Shown here: one piece after another, positions 12,901 through 23,665 of the stretch
Numbering within the stretch: position 1 is the stretch's first letter
How the letters are laid out: every line of letters starts with the position of its first letter
From: Owenia fusiformis
Taxonomy: Eukaryota > Annelida > Polychaeta > Sabellida > Oweniidae
Direction: 5' to 3'
NCBI GenBank assembly: GCA_903813345.2
Contig: CAIIXF020000124.1
Location: 524,818-588,817 of the forward strand
DNA length: 64,000 nucleotides
The notes under the pieces: model-generated
Told to the model about the DNA's origin: nothing
Seen by the model: only the letters and a program-made list of their open reading frames with translations
Databases searched by the model: none
Program-made: the position numbers and the translations under genes

Positions 12901-15900
12901 TTGCCTGTTAATGTTTCGTTAGTTTTTGCTTTCAATACAGTATTTAGTATTGTACTTTATTTAGTATTGTCTCTTCCAGCATGTCCCAGCAGAGCAAAGA
13001 AAACAGAGATGAGCTACTATTCTTTGATGAAGAAACGTAAGAAAGCATGTCTTCTATGATCCTGTTGGAATTAAAGAAAGTCACACGTTTTGAATGATTC
13101 AATTTGTACTCATTTTTCCAAAAAAAAACATCAAAATGAGATGCATTGTATTACATGTAGTATTGTACAATAAAAAAGGCAAAAACCTAAAGCATCCCTA
13201 TTATCTCCCATATATCTGTTTTGATGCCATTGTAGTACTCATTGATGTTACCACTAATGAAATGCTAAATGAAATGTTTTTAATAAAGTAAAAACTGTCT
13301 AGTGGAGTTAAAAAATGAGCAGTATGAGAAAAAAATGAAGTATAGCTGCCGCACCTTCACATTTCCCCCTTCCCAAATTAGTATCTCCCTCAACACCACT
13401 ACTTTTATTTAAACCAGTTGCAAAAAAAGTAGTACTGAAATTGTGTTTGTTATTTCAGATCAAAAGATGACCAGAGCAAGGATTCTATTGCTGGTCCCCT
13501 TTACTTATTTATTGGAGAGGTATTCCAGTTGAAGGGTGTCTTCAAATGGCTCAGGCGCACTCTCATCATGTTTGTTCAAGTCTCCTTTGGGAGGTCTATC
13601 AACAGGTAAGGCCAGGGTAATTAAACACAATGTTTAGCATAAACTTCTTCATATGTTTCAAAGTACTAGGACTGTATTTTTGGATAGGATTTGCTGCACA
13701 TAAGAATAAGACTTCAATATTGGATAATGTAATTTTAACTTATTGTATTTTGACTAAGGTAAATGAAGAGTTGAATATTGTCACGGCAGTAGTCATCTGT
13801 CTGTATATATCTTCTCTATATTAATAGAGGGACAAGTACTGCCATCTTTCTGTTATTCTGTCAAACTAGTCCCTATGAAAACTGAGACTAACATATAACA
13901 TTTATGTTAGTCTCAGATGAAAATAACTGCCGGAATACATCATTATACCCCTTTGAAAAATATAGAAGGGGTTATGATTATGAAGGTTAGTTATGACATG
14001 TTTTACTTTATTAATGTCGCTTGTTCTACTTTTCAGACAACTCAGAGAGACTGTTGATTGGTTGTTCTGTGAGTCAATGTTGATATACTATATACATCTG
14101 TTCAGGGACTCCTTATGGCCCCAGGTAACGTATATGTTTATCTATTTGGGAATACAGGGTGATCAAAATATGTAACCCTATTATCTAACTGAAAATACAG
14201 GGTGAAACAAAATTTGAACTCTCAATTGTAATAGAATTCTCTTTTTGTGAAGTTTTTGAATGCATAAAACAATATTATTGTGTGCAGTTGGGGAGATCAT
14301 GAAGATCAGGTGAGTCATGGAGATTTCATCATAATTGAAAGAGCTATTCTAGAATTAGATCATCGTATTTTTGTGTCACTCTGTATAGAGTAATATCTAG
14401 ATTATTTCTTTGTCTGTTTCACAAGGTGTTACCAAGGGGTTAACAAGGTGTTTATCTTCATTCAAACAAATATACTATGATTATTTTTTATAATTTTCAA
14501 TTACTTTCAAAGATGAGGAATCTTCATTAAAGCCCCTTAGTACTCGTTTAAACCTTTTTTTAGAATGAGGTCTCTAGCATGTCATATTTGGACAATTAAC
14601 TACTTAGTGTTTCATATGTATGCATCTCCCTCTAAACTCATATATACAGATGTCTTAAAAATAATTCTCCTTTTCGCGGTTCGCTCTTAGAATCAGAACG
14701 TTCGCAAATATGCACTGAAAAAGCACTCAAAAAGGACAAAATTTGATTGATCAATATTTTCCCACTATGCATTTCGCGTAGCTATTTGCGTGACACGAAA
14801 GTTCTAAATCAAACTAATTACTCAATTTTGTTTTTATACCCGCACGCTAAATAAAACAATGACACCATCGTAAGTATTCTTCTTTGTCATTGCTTTAATA
14901 GTCAGTATACCGAGTTTAATCAATAAAAGATTGTACAATGAACAACAAAATTCGGAAACGAGTACTATAGATTTGCTTTCGGACCACTGAACAGCTTGAC
15001 CTATATAATAGCGACGCGTCTTCTTTGGTCTACTGCTCAGTTGTTTGTGGGTTTTCAACGTAACTCTATAATGTAATTTGAAGATGAATACTTTTATTCA
15101 GTTGTTGTATCGATGTTGCAGTTTGTAGTGCGGTAAGATTGGCATGAAAGTATTGAAAGTCGAATGGAATTGTTTTTTCCAATATGGCGACTAGTCTACT
15201 GATCACGTGACCTTCTCTTCCGGAATATTTTCTTACTTTTCAATCGTCGTTTTCACCACGCTATGAATTAATACAATGAAAAAAAATAGATGTTATATTA
15301 AGATTAATGAGAGATCAATCGTTTCTAATAATTTTTTCTGTACTCTCGTACGGGAATATGAACGAATATATCGTTTGAAAAATAGGTGTGAAAATCCCCA
15401 TGTTAAACCTATGAGGGAAAATAATGAAGTATAAATTTGTTCCTCCGCGAACTGCATCATGGGAAATATTTTGCCCTTATAAGGAAAGATTTTCGCTTCT
15501 TCTCTTTTGAAGAGGGAACAGCGATTTCGAGAATTGTTATTGTATATGCACCAATGTAAAGATTGCACATCCCAGCGAAAAATCATCTATTTCTATAAGC
15601 ACAGCCTCTATAATAGTATTTTATTCCAATGAGGATCATATCGTCATATTGTATGTTTTTCATATTAGGGTCAACTTGCTCCAGCTCTTCCTGAGAGGTC
15701 AGATGAGGAGAAGCTGAAAACCAGACTTCATGCTAAAGATTTATGTCTTGAAAACATTCCAGGTATGTTGCGTTGTTTAATAAGACATATTTTTAAGTAT
15801 ATACTTTGATTTTAGAAGACATTTCTCAATTTTGTTTGGAATCTTCTTGAATGTTCTTGTGTAGAAAGAGCATTTTGAATTATTCCAAGATTATAGGGTT

Positions 15901-17521
15901 GCATTATTTTGTGTATTGTCATTCTGTATTAGCATAGTCTTGCTTCAAGCCCTCGTGACTTTCACCTCCCCCAAGGAGGAGTCCAGAGATTTGATACAAG
16001 ACTAACATTAATTCGCTCAACATTTTAGATGCGTTAAAGAACCTGGTTGGGGAAGATAATTCTGTTAGAGGCACGGTGAAGATTTTTGAAGTTTTTCAAG
16101 ATGTCAGAAGAAATAAACAACTTTTCTATGTAAGTTTCTTTCTAGCTATGTGATCATTGAATAGCCATGTTTCAAAATAGAAAGTGTAAAAAAACTCACT
16201 CTTGTAAAATAATGTGTCATCAGTCTGTTATGGCCAGTACATGGTTGTACCCAGTGCTTGAGCTAAGGGCTCGTCCACTGTTCATTGCCAGGTTACTTTT
16301 GATATGGACCAGTTGATTTTTTCGCAAGGTATAGGATAATAGCATGGTAACTGGTCCATTATGCCATATTCAAACATGACCGTGCTCTATTCGAATTTCT
16401 CAACCAATCAGAATGCAGCATAGCCAATATAGAACGTTCTCTAATTCTCCATAGATGCACGACCATGCTCTATTCAATCTGCAATTTGCATTGTTTTGAG
16501 TGACGTCACATCTCAGCTGCACATCTGGGGCTCTGTCCGGGGATAGCTGTTCTTTTATACTCCCTCCTCCCTCTATATTTATTTTTATTTTATCAACACC
16601 CCATGTTTGCATACACCGTATAAAATCTAAAACGGGGAGTAAAATAGAACAGCCCAAACAAATTCTAAAATTCTTCCGGCCGACTTCAGAATCTTGACAG
16701 CATGCGTATTCTTCCTTCATGCCCGTTCCACAGACACGGCTTTTACTAATTTTTATGTTTGAATCGGAATAAATAATGATAGGCCATTCAATATGGTGAA
16801 ATTCAGCACTCGTTGGACAGAATGTTAGTACAAATGCACTCACCTTCGGTTCGTGCTTTGTACAACATTCTGTCCAACTCGTGCTGAATTTCACCATATT
16901 GAATGGCCTATCATTATTTATTCCTTAATTGATCAGCTGCTCTCAGAACCTTGGCTCAATCCCTGACAGTACCAGTGAATTTACCTTTGCATGTTTTGCT
17001 GATATAATGCGATTCCAATCAAAAGTGTAAATTAAAAAAAAGTGGGTGCTTGCCATCAGACCTCCTTAACATCTCATCAAATATGTACTTGAATATTTTC
17101 TGTAAATGATTTCATAATTACTGACAGAGGCGGATCCAGGTTTTTGAATTTGGGGGTGACCAAGGAGGGGGATGGGATGGGATGCATATACATGGGTATT
17201 TACATTGAATTTACTGCTGACTGTTGACATGTTCAGTATTTTCAATTCATATTTTTCTAATTTCAGGTCATATTAGAACTATACCTGCTAGAACTCTGCC
17301 CAGAATTAAGACTCCACCAACAGCATGCTAATAATCCCAGACTAGACTCTCAAGCCTCAGACTATTTAAACATATCCACAACACAAGATGACAACATCAA
17401 CACTATTGATCCTTCTAAGGGGTCTGCAGATTCTGACCAATCTAAACTGCTGGAGCCAGATGAGAAATCAGAACAGTTGTTATATAATACAAAGCCTGTG
17501 ATCCCTTTCTACAGATTTTGA
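3958..17521 (+). CDS. SNX25: sorting nexin 25, 3' 17 exons
   Basis: Exons: 3958-4144, 5368-5518, 5877-5993, 6399-6490, 7008-7173, 8482-8623, 8835-9016, 9423-9563, 11191-11412, 11673-11786, 12517-12650, 12980-13036, 13459-13605, 14037-14124, 15669-15762, 16029-16129 and 17267-17521 (stop TGA). All have AG/GT borders and every phase joins, giving about 796 codons; the human protein has about 840 residues, so most of the N-terminal PXA half is upstream. The order is end of PXA (DPDYINQKL, AASYEDFMKI), linker (KRYINQLTVSK, EKRITMLGGP), RGS-type domain (ARNHFMKYL, FIVSDIYHQY), coiled coil (QKLEKIDEKL), PX domain in exons 9-11 (SRTLEDFHALHEKL, SQSEAVYAFFSPSPEYL) and nexin C (YLFIGEVFQLKGVFKWLRR, ELYLLELCPEL). 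The PX domain has a Ser/Thr-rich insert in exon 9, and the usual RR of the phosphoinositide motif reads SR. The family binds phosphoinositides in endosomal sorting and in TGF-beta receptor turnover; that role is family knowledge, not seen here. Confidence 0.95.
4178..4385 (+). repeat. 44-bp tandem repeat, 5 copies
   Basis: Units start at 4178, 4222, 4266, 4310 and 4354, exactly 44 bp apart, with core GACCAACCCCGAGATATTTT. It lies 34 bases after an SNX25 exon, inside the intron. Confidence 0.95.
4541..4943. mobile_element. short DNA element with TIRs, family M
   Basis: The ends CAAAGGACGATTCACGGTTT and its near mirror (CCGAGAATCATCCTTTG) form terminal inverted repeats of about 28 bp. Inside are two related halves of about 190 bp, each with GAAGCAGGGATAATGCTCA. 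A relative in reverse order lies at about 45785-46074. No transposase, so non-autonomous. Confidence 0.75.
6847..6995 (+). repeat. family S repeat, copy 2
   Basis: Holds ACCACCACAAGTGATGACAT, GTCTCCAACTTTTTTGTGGA, GGTGTTTGAAGTTTGGCGTC and GCATGTTATAATGCCTTG. It ends just before the acceptor of the SNX25 exon at 7008. Confidence 0.7.
7273..7425 (+). repeat. family S repeat, copy 3
   Basis: Starts at GTGTCACCACCAAAAATGAT and shares GTCTCCAACTTTTTTGTGGA with copy 2, then GTGTTCGGTGTTTGGCATCT and GCATGTCAATGCCTTG. This is the best-preserved plus-strand copy. A 50-bp scrap of the same tail sits at 8780-8828, directly before the exon acceptor at 8835. Confidence 0.7.
7529..8372. mobile_element. 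Harbinger-like non-autonomous DNA element
   Basis: Terminal inverted repeats of about 24 bp (GGGAACATGGGGCAAAGCGG) are flanked on both sides by TTA (7526-7528 and 8373-8375), the three-base target duplication known for PIF/Harbinger. The GGGGCAAANNGGCCC motif recurs internally at 7557, 7892 and, inverted, at 8142 and 8162. No transposase frame is seen. It lies in an SNX25 intron. Confidence 0.75.
8638..8770 (-). repeat. dispersed GACCTT-rich repeat, copy 2
   Basis: Begins right after an SNX25 exon donor. It shares GACCTTCTCAAGGTC, AATCATCTACAAGTTCT and TTCAAATCTGACTTAAGATT with the minus-oriented family at 40430-40850. Confidence 0.7.
9716..10823 (-). mobile_element. Tc1/mariner-like element with long TIRs
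   Basis: Inverted repeats of about 260 bp (9716-9975 versus 10553-10823) start with GTAGCCCGGACAGAATTGTT and are flanked by TA on both sides. The minus strand of the core (about 10465 down to 10200) reads like a decayed transposase C-terminus: IPPRVYEINSIEMFGVVFKR resembles the DLNPIENVWGxLKRR block. A second stretch, AISEAIEKLKNN, AYQGWVKRHVTG, follows in another frame after stops. It is a dead relic in an SNX25 intron. Superfamily call is moderate. Confidence 0.7.
11450..11615 (+). repeat. 16-bp AT-rich minisatellite
   Basis: Around ten diverged copies of TTGATATTATCCTTAA. It ends about 60 bases before the acceptor of the SNX25 exon at 11673. A LINE-tail-like word (GATTGAATTGAATTGAA) lies nearby at 11153. 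Confidence 0.85.
12102..12398. mobile_element. 297-bp MITE with GGCGTAGCG ends
   Basis: The left end CAATGGCGTAGCGT and right end ACGCTACGCCACTG are inverted repeats. AGAAC flanks both sides (12097-12101 and 12399-12403), a possible 5-base target duplication. The TIR resembles hAT-type ends, but hAT makes 8-base duplications, so the superfamily is left open. No transposase. Confidence 0.75.
12866..12925 (+). repeat. family S repeat, fragment
   Basis: Only the tail of the family is present: GGCATCTGTAACAAATGACA, GACATTTGCC and a decayed AATG...CGTTAG end. Confidence 0.4.
13882..13916. repeat. perfect 13-bp hairpin in an intron
   Basis: CTGAGACTAACAT and its exact complement ATGTTAGTCTCAG are separated by 9 bases. 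It is probably a scrap of a foldback element. Confidence 0.8.
16766..16924. mobile_element. foldback element, ~60-bp arms
   Basis: The arms (16766-16825 and about 16862-16924) begin GGAATAAATAATGATAGGCC and are nearly identical apart from a short central difference. The flanking 16360-16760 is also repeat-like (two CNTGCTCTATTC words at 16382 and 16465). An open frame of 165 codons crosses it on the minus strand but has no recognisable product. Confidence 0.8.
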
Positions 17522-18075
17522 TGATAGATTTATGATAACTTGAAAGGGGATCCATTCCCACTTAATGTATCTACATGTATTACACCCACTTAAGAAAAAA
17601 ACAGGAGGAACATTGTTAAACTTGGGATATGACGACTCTTCTTTCGCCTAGTGTTGTGTTCTACTATGTGAGACTTGCAGTATTAGTTTTAAGTGCAATA
17701 ATGTAATATTATTAATAATGTAAAATGAAATCGGAAAATTCAATGGATAACATAAAGTTTTTAAAACACAACCCAGGATTACGTATGTTGTTACATAACT
17801 CTTGTATGATAGTGTGTTGAGATATGTGAAGTTAAAGTGTAAACTTTCTCCAAAAAATTGCTCTGAATCCTTCTCACAGGAAAGTTTGTTAATGTCTGAT
17901 TATATCTGCATTTGATTTTTTCTTCAATTACAGGTTAGACAAAGATGCTTAATCACCAACATACAGAGACATTGATATACAGTACTAGTAATAATTGTGG
18001 TGACAATTAAGCTTATAAACATGTTTTGTCTGATCTGCTAGTGCCTGCTCTATATTTTAGGTCCTGGCGCTCATT
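17522..18075. other. SNX25 3' flank, no further gene seen
   Basis: AT-rich sequence after the stop codon, probably containing the 3' UTR. I see no clear canonical AATAAA in the first 300 bases, so the transcript end is not fixed. Confidence 0.4.
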
Positions 18076-18357
18076 TTATGAACTCAAATGCAGTGTATGC
18101 CTTCCTCCGAAACCGGGTGTCCAGAACTCATCCACAAGTTTCTTCCTTCCTACATATTTGACATTCTGATACACATCGCATCTAAATACCTGTCTGTGTA
18201 GTTGACCTATGATACAAGAAGAGAGGGCCATGGCATTCCATGATGCATATTGGATGATGTCTGGAGCCTTGCGTTCGGAGGATGGTCTTGCTCTTTCCAT
18301 GTTTTTCTCTACAAACACAAAGACATACGACTTGACTGTTACCAAGCAAATATCCAC
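18076..18357 (-). CDS. unassigned open frame, 93 codons
   Basis: This frame is convergent with SNX25. An acceptor-like TTTGTAG sits at about 18313, just before a possible inner start (MERARPSSERK), and the frame ends in GGRHTLHLSS before a stop. Composition is protein-like (Arg, Tyr and Trp spread out, no repeats), so it may be a terminal exon of a minus-strand gene, but I do not recognise the family and see no matching upstream exon. Chance is a real alternative. Confidence 0.2.
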   Translation of the reverse strand: MDICLVTVKSYVFVFVEKNMERARPSSERKAPDIIQYASWNAMALSSCIIGQLHRQVFRCDVYQNVKYVGRKKLVDEFWTPGFGGRHTLHLSS

Positions 18358-18754
18358 TTCTAATTGTTAAAATGCATGCCTGAATTTTGAAATATTTTGG
18401 TAAAACGTTTTGTCAAGAGTGTTAGAGCATGGTATAAACATAAGTAACACATGACAAATTTAAACGTTGAATATAATACACTATATTATACTTTTCTAAT
18501 ATTTGTCTTCTGTTTTCCTGTCACACAATTAAAAAACAAATTATTTTCGGGCTTTATTTTCAAAGTTGGCTTCATGTTTTAGAAAAGTAAGCTTTTTGTA
18601 AAAGTCGATATGTTGATACAGACATGCATATCTTTTGAAAATATTGAAGACATATTAAGCCACAATTAGATATAATTGAAATGTAATTTCTCAAGTATGC
18701 TGTATTTTATTTCATCGATCAAAAAGTGTTCATCAAAATAAACGAACAATTACG

Positions 18755-19010
18755 AGCTTCGTTACGAACCCCATTCGAGCAAGTACAGTGCTCGGAAATT
18801 ACGAGTCATTACGGGCCTTGTTACGGGCATCGCACAGGCATAACAAAGCTCGAACGGGCTATTACGGGCCTTGTAATTACAAGCTCTTACGAGGCTCGAA
18901 AATTACAAGCAATAACGAGACTCGTAACGAGGCCCGTACGAGGTTCTACAGGCCCCGTTGATCCAACGAGCTCCGTACGGGCTTCTACGGGGTTCGATGT
19001 AATTTGCCTG
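18755..19010. repeat. mosaic of short TACGRG motifs
   Basis: A GC-rich island in AT-rich DNA, made of at least ten TACGAG or TACGGG words plus AACGAG and CTCG in both orientations (for example TTACGGGCC, GTAACGAGGCCCGTACGAGG). It has no clean period. The 139-codon open frame across it looks like a by-product. Confidence 0.6.
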
Positions 19011-19145
19011 TTTAACTGTCGAGGTAAAAAAAAACAATTAGAATACCATACCACCCATAGCCAAACATTTCAAAATCAAAAACAGCGAGTAGACAACTCG
19101 TCAGAAAGGTTTGGGCCCGCGATACCTACAGTGCGCACCTTTTGA

Positions 19146-19983
19146 CTTAAAGATTCTCGCAATCTTTATCCAATCAGCGTTTGCGATGTGTATCGGCTCA
19201 GGTATAAAAGGCGAATCCAACTCAAATCCATGCAGGGGTGTATGAGGTACTCGAATAGGAAAGAGCTCGTGAAATCTGAATTTATATGCACATGGTCAAT
19301 GTTTACACATGTTTGGAGTTATTGAAGAAAATGTGATATAGGTGTGGTTCCGAATTTGAAGTCATTGCTGGAAAATATGATTTTAATACGTGAAATTATA
19401 TCTATAAATACAGCACTAAAAATAACAGTACACATGAAGTACATGTATGATTGTGTCCAGAAATGTTTGAAACCCTTACGGAAAAATCTGTCTGCATTTT
19501 GTCATCATTGCTCTTTCTTCCCGCATTCTAGTGCTATTTGAATGAATATATTTATTAATGTATTTCTAACTAAAATATATCACTTTTTTGATAAACCACA
19601 ATCATTTAGATCATGAAAAATATTCAATACTTGAGTGAGCACGATATGCAAGGGTTACTAAGTTGACACAGTAAATGACCACTGATATTGAGTAAGCCCA
19701 TGCACACAGTATTCTGCTAATACACTAACACCCCTCACTTTCATAGTGAAGTGACAAATTGGTTTATGTTTACGTTTTAATGTGTTTTGTGTTCCTTGTT
19801 ACAGCAAGGGGGGCCAGTAAAGTAGACTAACATGTTTGCATGGCAAATTTTGATCGAATATGTGAGACACTTTAAACTTCCATAGAGTCCTATTCAAGCG
19901 GCAGGTAGAGTAGATCTGGTAAGCCAGAATGTATTCAAAGTCTATGTTTGGAAATGGCTGCTAATATTGTGAGATAATAGATT
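19146..19983. other. no gene or repeat recognised
   Basis: Unremarkable AT-rich intergenic sequence. Short open frames have no recognisable product. Confidence 0.5.
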
Positions 19984-20600
19984 TTTCAATTCAATTCAAT
20001 TTTATTTATTTCATAATTCTTATATAACATACACTATAAAAACAAGCCGCTAGACACCCTAGTGGGTATATGTTGCGGTTTAACTGAAATTATTAAAATG
20101 ACATCTAGACTACATATAAAAGAAAAACACTTATATTATGTTACATGTAGGTATATAAAAATGGTATTTACAATTTATCTAAGGATGTACAATATAAAAA
20201 TGTTACAAAAAATCAGGTACCAGTATAAAATCAACAATACAGTATGATCTGATTGGTATTATTATCGATAGATGAGTAGTTTTTTATAAGAAGATTTGAA
20301 AATATTAAGAGTGGAGCATTTTTTAATAGCATGTGGTAGAGCATTCCAAAGATTAGGACCAAGATAGCGAAGGGATCGTTTAGAGCATTTAGGGATATGA
20401 AAATAATGCAATTGTCTTGTGTAATGATGATGAATATTAATGTTGTGATTCAAATAATATTGTCGGTTTGAAATACATGAGTTACATGTGTGCCAAAATG
20501 TTCCATATATATTCTAGATATGTAAATGTCTGTAACAACATCCTCAACAGTAAATTCACGGGTGTTAAAATACGAATATACCATGAGCACATGCTTTGAG
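19984..20600 (-). mobile_element. LINE 3' fragment
   Basis: On the minus strand, 20453-20262 reads as the conserved tail after a non-LTR reverse transcriptase (HHHYTRQLHYFHIPKCSKRS, then RYLGPNLWNALPHAIKK and FKSSYKKLL). It ends in an AATTGAATTGAATTG microsatellite-like tail at 19984-20005, as in CR1/L2-type elements. The less certain upstream part reaches about 20600. The palm domain is absent, so this is a heavily 5'-truncated copy. Confidence 0.7.
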
Positions 20601-20689
20601 GATCCGCGTTGTTTGAACCTACCGCCGAGCACACTTATACATTAAGACCCGTTACACAGTCATGATACCGCCGAGCAAGCTCATTGCAT

Positions 20690-20893
20690 CATCGGGTCTG
20701 CTTTACCCCCGTGAAATTTGACGGTGAATGTCATAGTTAAACCTACACAAACTAACGCGCGATAACGGTAAGGTACAACACAAGGAATTGGAATTTGCCT
20801 TGTACCGTATCTTACCCGCGCGTTATGCCGTATACTACATTTCGGAGTTTGTGTAGGTTCAATTATGAAATTCACCGTCAAGTTCACTGTCTA
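20690..20893. mobile_element. foldback element
   Basis: The arms share TGACGGTGAATNTCATA, AACCTACACAAACT and AACGCGCG, with a short centre around 20785-20800. Divergence between arms is visible, suggesting an old copy. Confidence 0.7.
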
Positions 20894-21289
20894 GGATATT
20901 GCTACAGACATTCATATAGTAAAAATATCTAGAAATTAGACCAGATCTTTCTGAAACGATGAATACATCAGTTTGCTCAAATTGCATCACCCTCGTCGTA
21001 GTGTTGTACCGTCACTGTCACGCTTAATTTGGTACGTACACTGTGATGAGGCTCCACCAGCGTTTGACACGATGAAGTGGCGCAATTTTGTCTCATGCGT
21101 GCAACACCTACATTTTATACATTCAACATTTCATTTTCAAAACTTAACGATGCACAATAAACGCAACTCGAACGCGAGACACACATTCATCCAAAAATGT
21201 AGTGAACCAATAGCGTCCCAGCAAGCATCACTGACTACCAATTGATTGGATGAAATTCGTCCAACACAATGAGTTCTGAAAGGGACTGC

Positions 21290-21420
21290 ACTTATGCCTT
21301 GAACACATTTGCTCCGATTTTGCACTACGGCGCCCGGCCGATTGAGTATTTTATTCAAAATTGAACAAAACACTCAATCGGCCGGGCGATGGATCGGAGC
21401 AAATGTGACCCAGGCATTAG
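21290..21420. mobile_element. foldback element with CGGCCGATTGAGT arms
   Basis: The left arm (ACATTTGCTCCGAT, then GCCCGGCCGATTGAGT) is mirrored by ACTCAATCGGCCGGGC and ATCGGAGCAAATGT around a short AT core at about 21350-21368. Confidence 0.85.
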
Positions 21421-21554
21421 ATTGCGTGACTACTGATGATATCAGTCAGACGACATTAAAAGAAACGACGAGTAGGTAGGTCTATGCACAATTTCTAGGA
21501 AAGACGGACTTTTGTTTCTGGACTGGGCGCATCTTCGGAAAAGCAATTCCAACA

Positions 21555-21985
21555 TTAAGGTCAGGGTGCATGATGGGAAATTTTCAAAATTCCTCAATTG
21601 AGTCACATGTTATTTTTCAAACAAGAATCACTCCTTCCCTTCATTGTCTATATCTTCCAGTTTTGCACAAAGAGTGCATTTATGTGCCTAGAAAAGACTT
21701 GTGAGAAGAATGTTTTGATAAAGTGTATAAAAAACAAGAAAATTCAGTGAAAAAAATCAGAAAATTTTCAGAATTTTTTTTCACTGAATTTTCTCATTTT
21801 TTATACATTTTACAAAACAAACCTTCTCACAAGGCTTTTCTAGGCACAGAAGTGCACCCTTTGTGCAAACTTGGAAGATGTAGACAATGTGGGGAAGGAG
21901 TTATTCATGTTTGAAAAATAACATGTGACTCAATTGAGGAATGCAGAAAATTTCCCAACATGCACCCTGTCCTTAAAGATGCGAC
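21555..21985. mobile_element. 430-bp foldback element, ~200-bp arms
   Basis: Arms at about 21557-21762 and 21775-21975 share CAGGGTGCATGATGGGAAAT, TCCTCAATTGAGTCACATGT, TGCACAAAGAGTGCA and AAAATTCAGTGAAAAAAAT. There is almost no spacer, so the DNA can fold into one long hairpin. No coding content. Confidence 0.9.
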
Positions 21986-22342
21986 AAGCCCACATGATTT
22001 AGAAACAAATGAGCAACTTAAAATATATAGATGCGTGAGCTGTGAACCTACAACAGTCCGTTGTGGGTGTTGTTGCGACTGAAAAGCGTAGCGCGAATTG
22101 AGAACAGTCTCGAGAAGCCGGTCCCAGGAGTGGTGAACTCCTATCCCGTCCACTACCATCTCGAGCAGAGTCACCGACCACTTCAAGGAAGTAACCCCAC
22201 AACCGATTGCCTAATATCGTCTCGCATAGATTTTATTATATGTTTCAAAAGACGTTTTATGTAGACATTAATTTTACATTCTTTTGTAGTAGATTAAAGG
22301 ATAACTAATTTTGATAATCATGAATAGCTTCAAATAATTAGA

Positions 22343-22460
22343 GGTTATGTCACTATCGTGGCATATATGCCCGAGGTCTCGGTGATATATATGGCCCGAC
22401 CTTGGGAGGGACATTGATCTCTGAGAACCGAGGGCATATGTGCCACGATAGTGACATAAA
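22343..22460. mobile_element. hairpin MITE
   Basis: The ends TTATGTCACTATCGTGGCAT and its mirror ATGTGCCACGATAGTGACATAA flank a GC-rich core with ACCGAGGGC-type repeats. It abuts the next inverted-repeat element. Confidence 0.85.
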
Positions 22461-22464
22461 CGAT

Positions 22465-22722
22465 TTATAACATACCTATGATGATGTAGACTGGTCAGAG
22501 AGTACCGTTTTCTTATAGAATTGACAAACAAATGGTTTGAAAATGATTGAAATGAGTTAAAAAAAATTGCTCGCGCAGTTTTATCTTCGATTGATTGGTT
22601 ATGACGTCAGCGCCTTGACCAATTAGAAAGTTAGCGGGCGCGGGCTTTTCAAAACTAATTATATTGGCCCGCTGTCTTGTTTACACTTTGCACTATACAT
22701 CATCATAGGTATGTTATAATAT
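22465..22722. mobile_element. short element with 23-bp TIRs
   Basis: TATAACATACCTATGATGAT is repeated in inverse as ATCATCATAGGTATGTTATA. The interior holds GGTTATGACGTCAGCG and GCGGGCGCGGGC. No frame is recognised. Confidence 0.75.
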
Positions 22723-23268
22723 CGAGTACACCCCAGTCGTGCAATTCTAGATTCATCTGTTTTGTTATTGTTACGTTTTAAGGTACAGCTGGAAAATAAT
22801 ATTTTGGTAAAAAATTGCTATACCTGAACATGTTAGTACTAATAATCTGATTTAGCTTTTGTAAAAATAACTTTTCAGTATACTGCCAAGTCAACGAAGG
22901 AGTTGTTTAAAGCTTGCCAAAAAGCCACATGCTGCATATTGGATTGTCCATGCGCTCGACGACAAATAATTAGTCTGGTTGGATGAATAGAAACGTGGAT
23001 TAGGAAGTATAGGCTTACACAATCTTGCTTTGGTTTAATCATTCGAGATTTAAACAATACAAGGTAAGTGCCTAAAGTTGTTAGAATAATATTTATTGAG
23101 TAATCGTGGTATTCGAAAATAGACAAAAATAAACAAGCATTACATCAAGAGTCCATTAAGTCCAAGTCCATTAAACCAAACAATTAAGGTCCGACTGCAC
23201 TTTCTACCATCTTTGATGACCATGTGCTTTTTTCAGATGAACGTAATTCATTTTCAACACGGTCTAAA

Positions 23269-23665
23269 GTAAAATCATAAATGTTGTGAGTACTTTGAAT
23301 TTAAAGAATAAGCAATCAAATGACCAAATTGAAACAGTTTATGTAAGAATAGAAACATTTATATTTATCCTAACTTTTGTATATTTCAGATAGTAATGTA
23401 TAATGTGCAGCAAAGCTGTGGCTTTTTGTAATTTAGGGAGTCTCGGCCATGTTTATTTTTCCGAAAATAACATGGCAGAGAAGTATCAAAATATACGAGG
23501 ACACAGATATGATAGCTAAACTAGAAAACAAACTAAAATATGCAAAAGTTAGGATGAATATAAATGTTTCTATTTTTACATAAACTGTTTCAATTTGGTC
23601 ATTTGATTGCTTATTTTTCAAATTCAAAGTACTCACAAGCATTTATGATTTTACTATAAATCTTT
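23269..23665. mobile_element. foldback element, ~120-bp arms
   Basis: The arms begin TAAAATCATAAATGTTGTGA and share AAAGTACTC-like words, AAATGACCAAATTGAAACAG and AGGATAAATATAAATG-type words. The centre around 23400-23530 is unique. Confidence 0.85.

Noticed and set aside
16400-16897. 165-codon minus-strand open frame
   Set aside because: It crosses a foldback element and repeat-like flanks and has no recognisable domain.
18726-19145. 139-codon plus-strand open frame
   Set aside because: It is explained by the TACGRG word mosaic, where stop codons are rare; no domain recognised.
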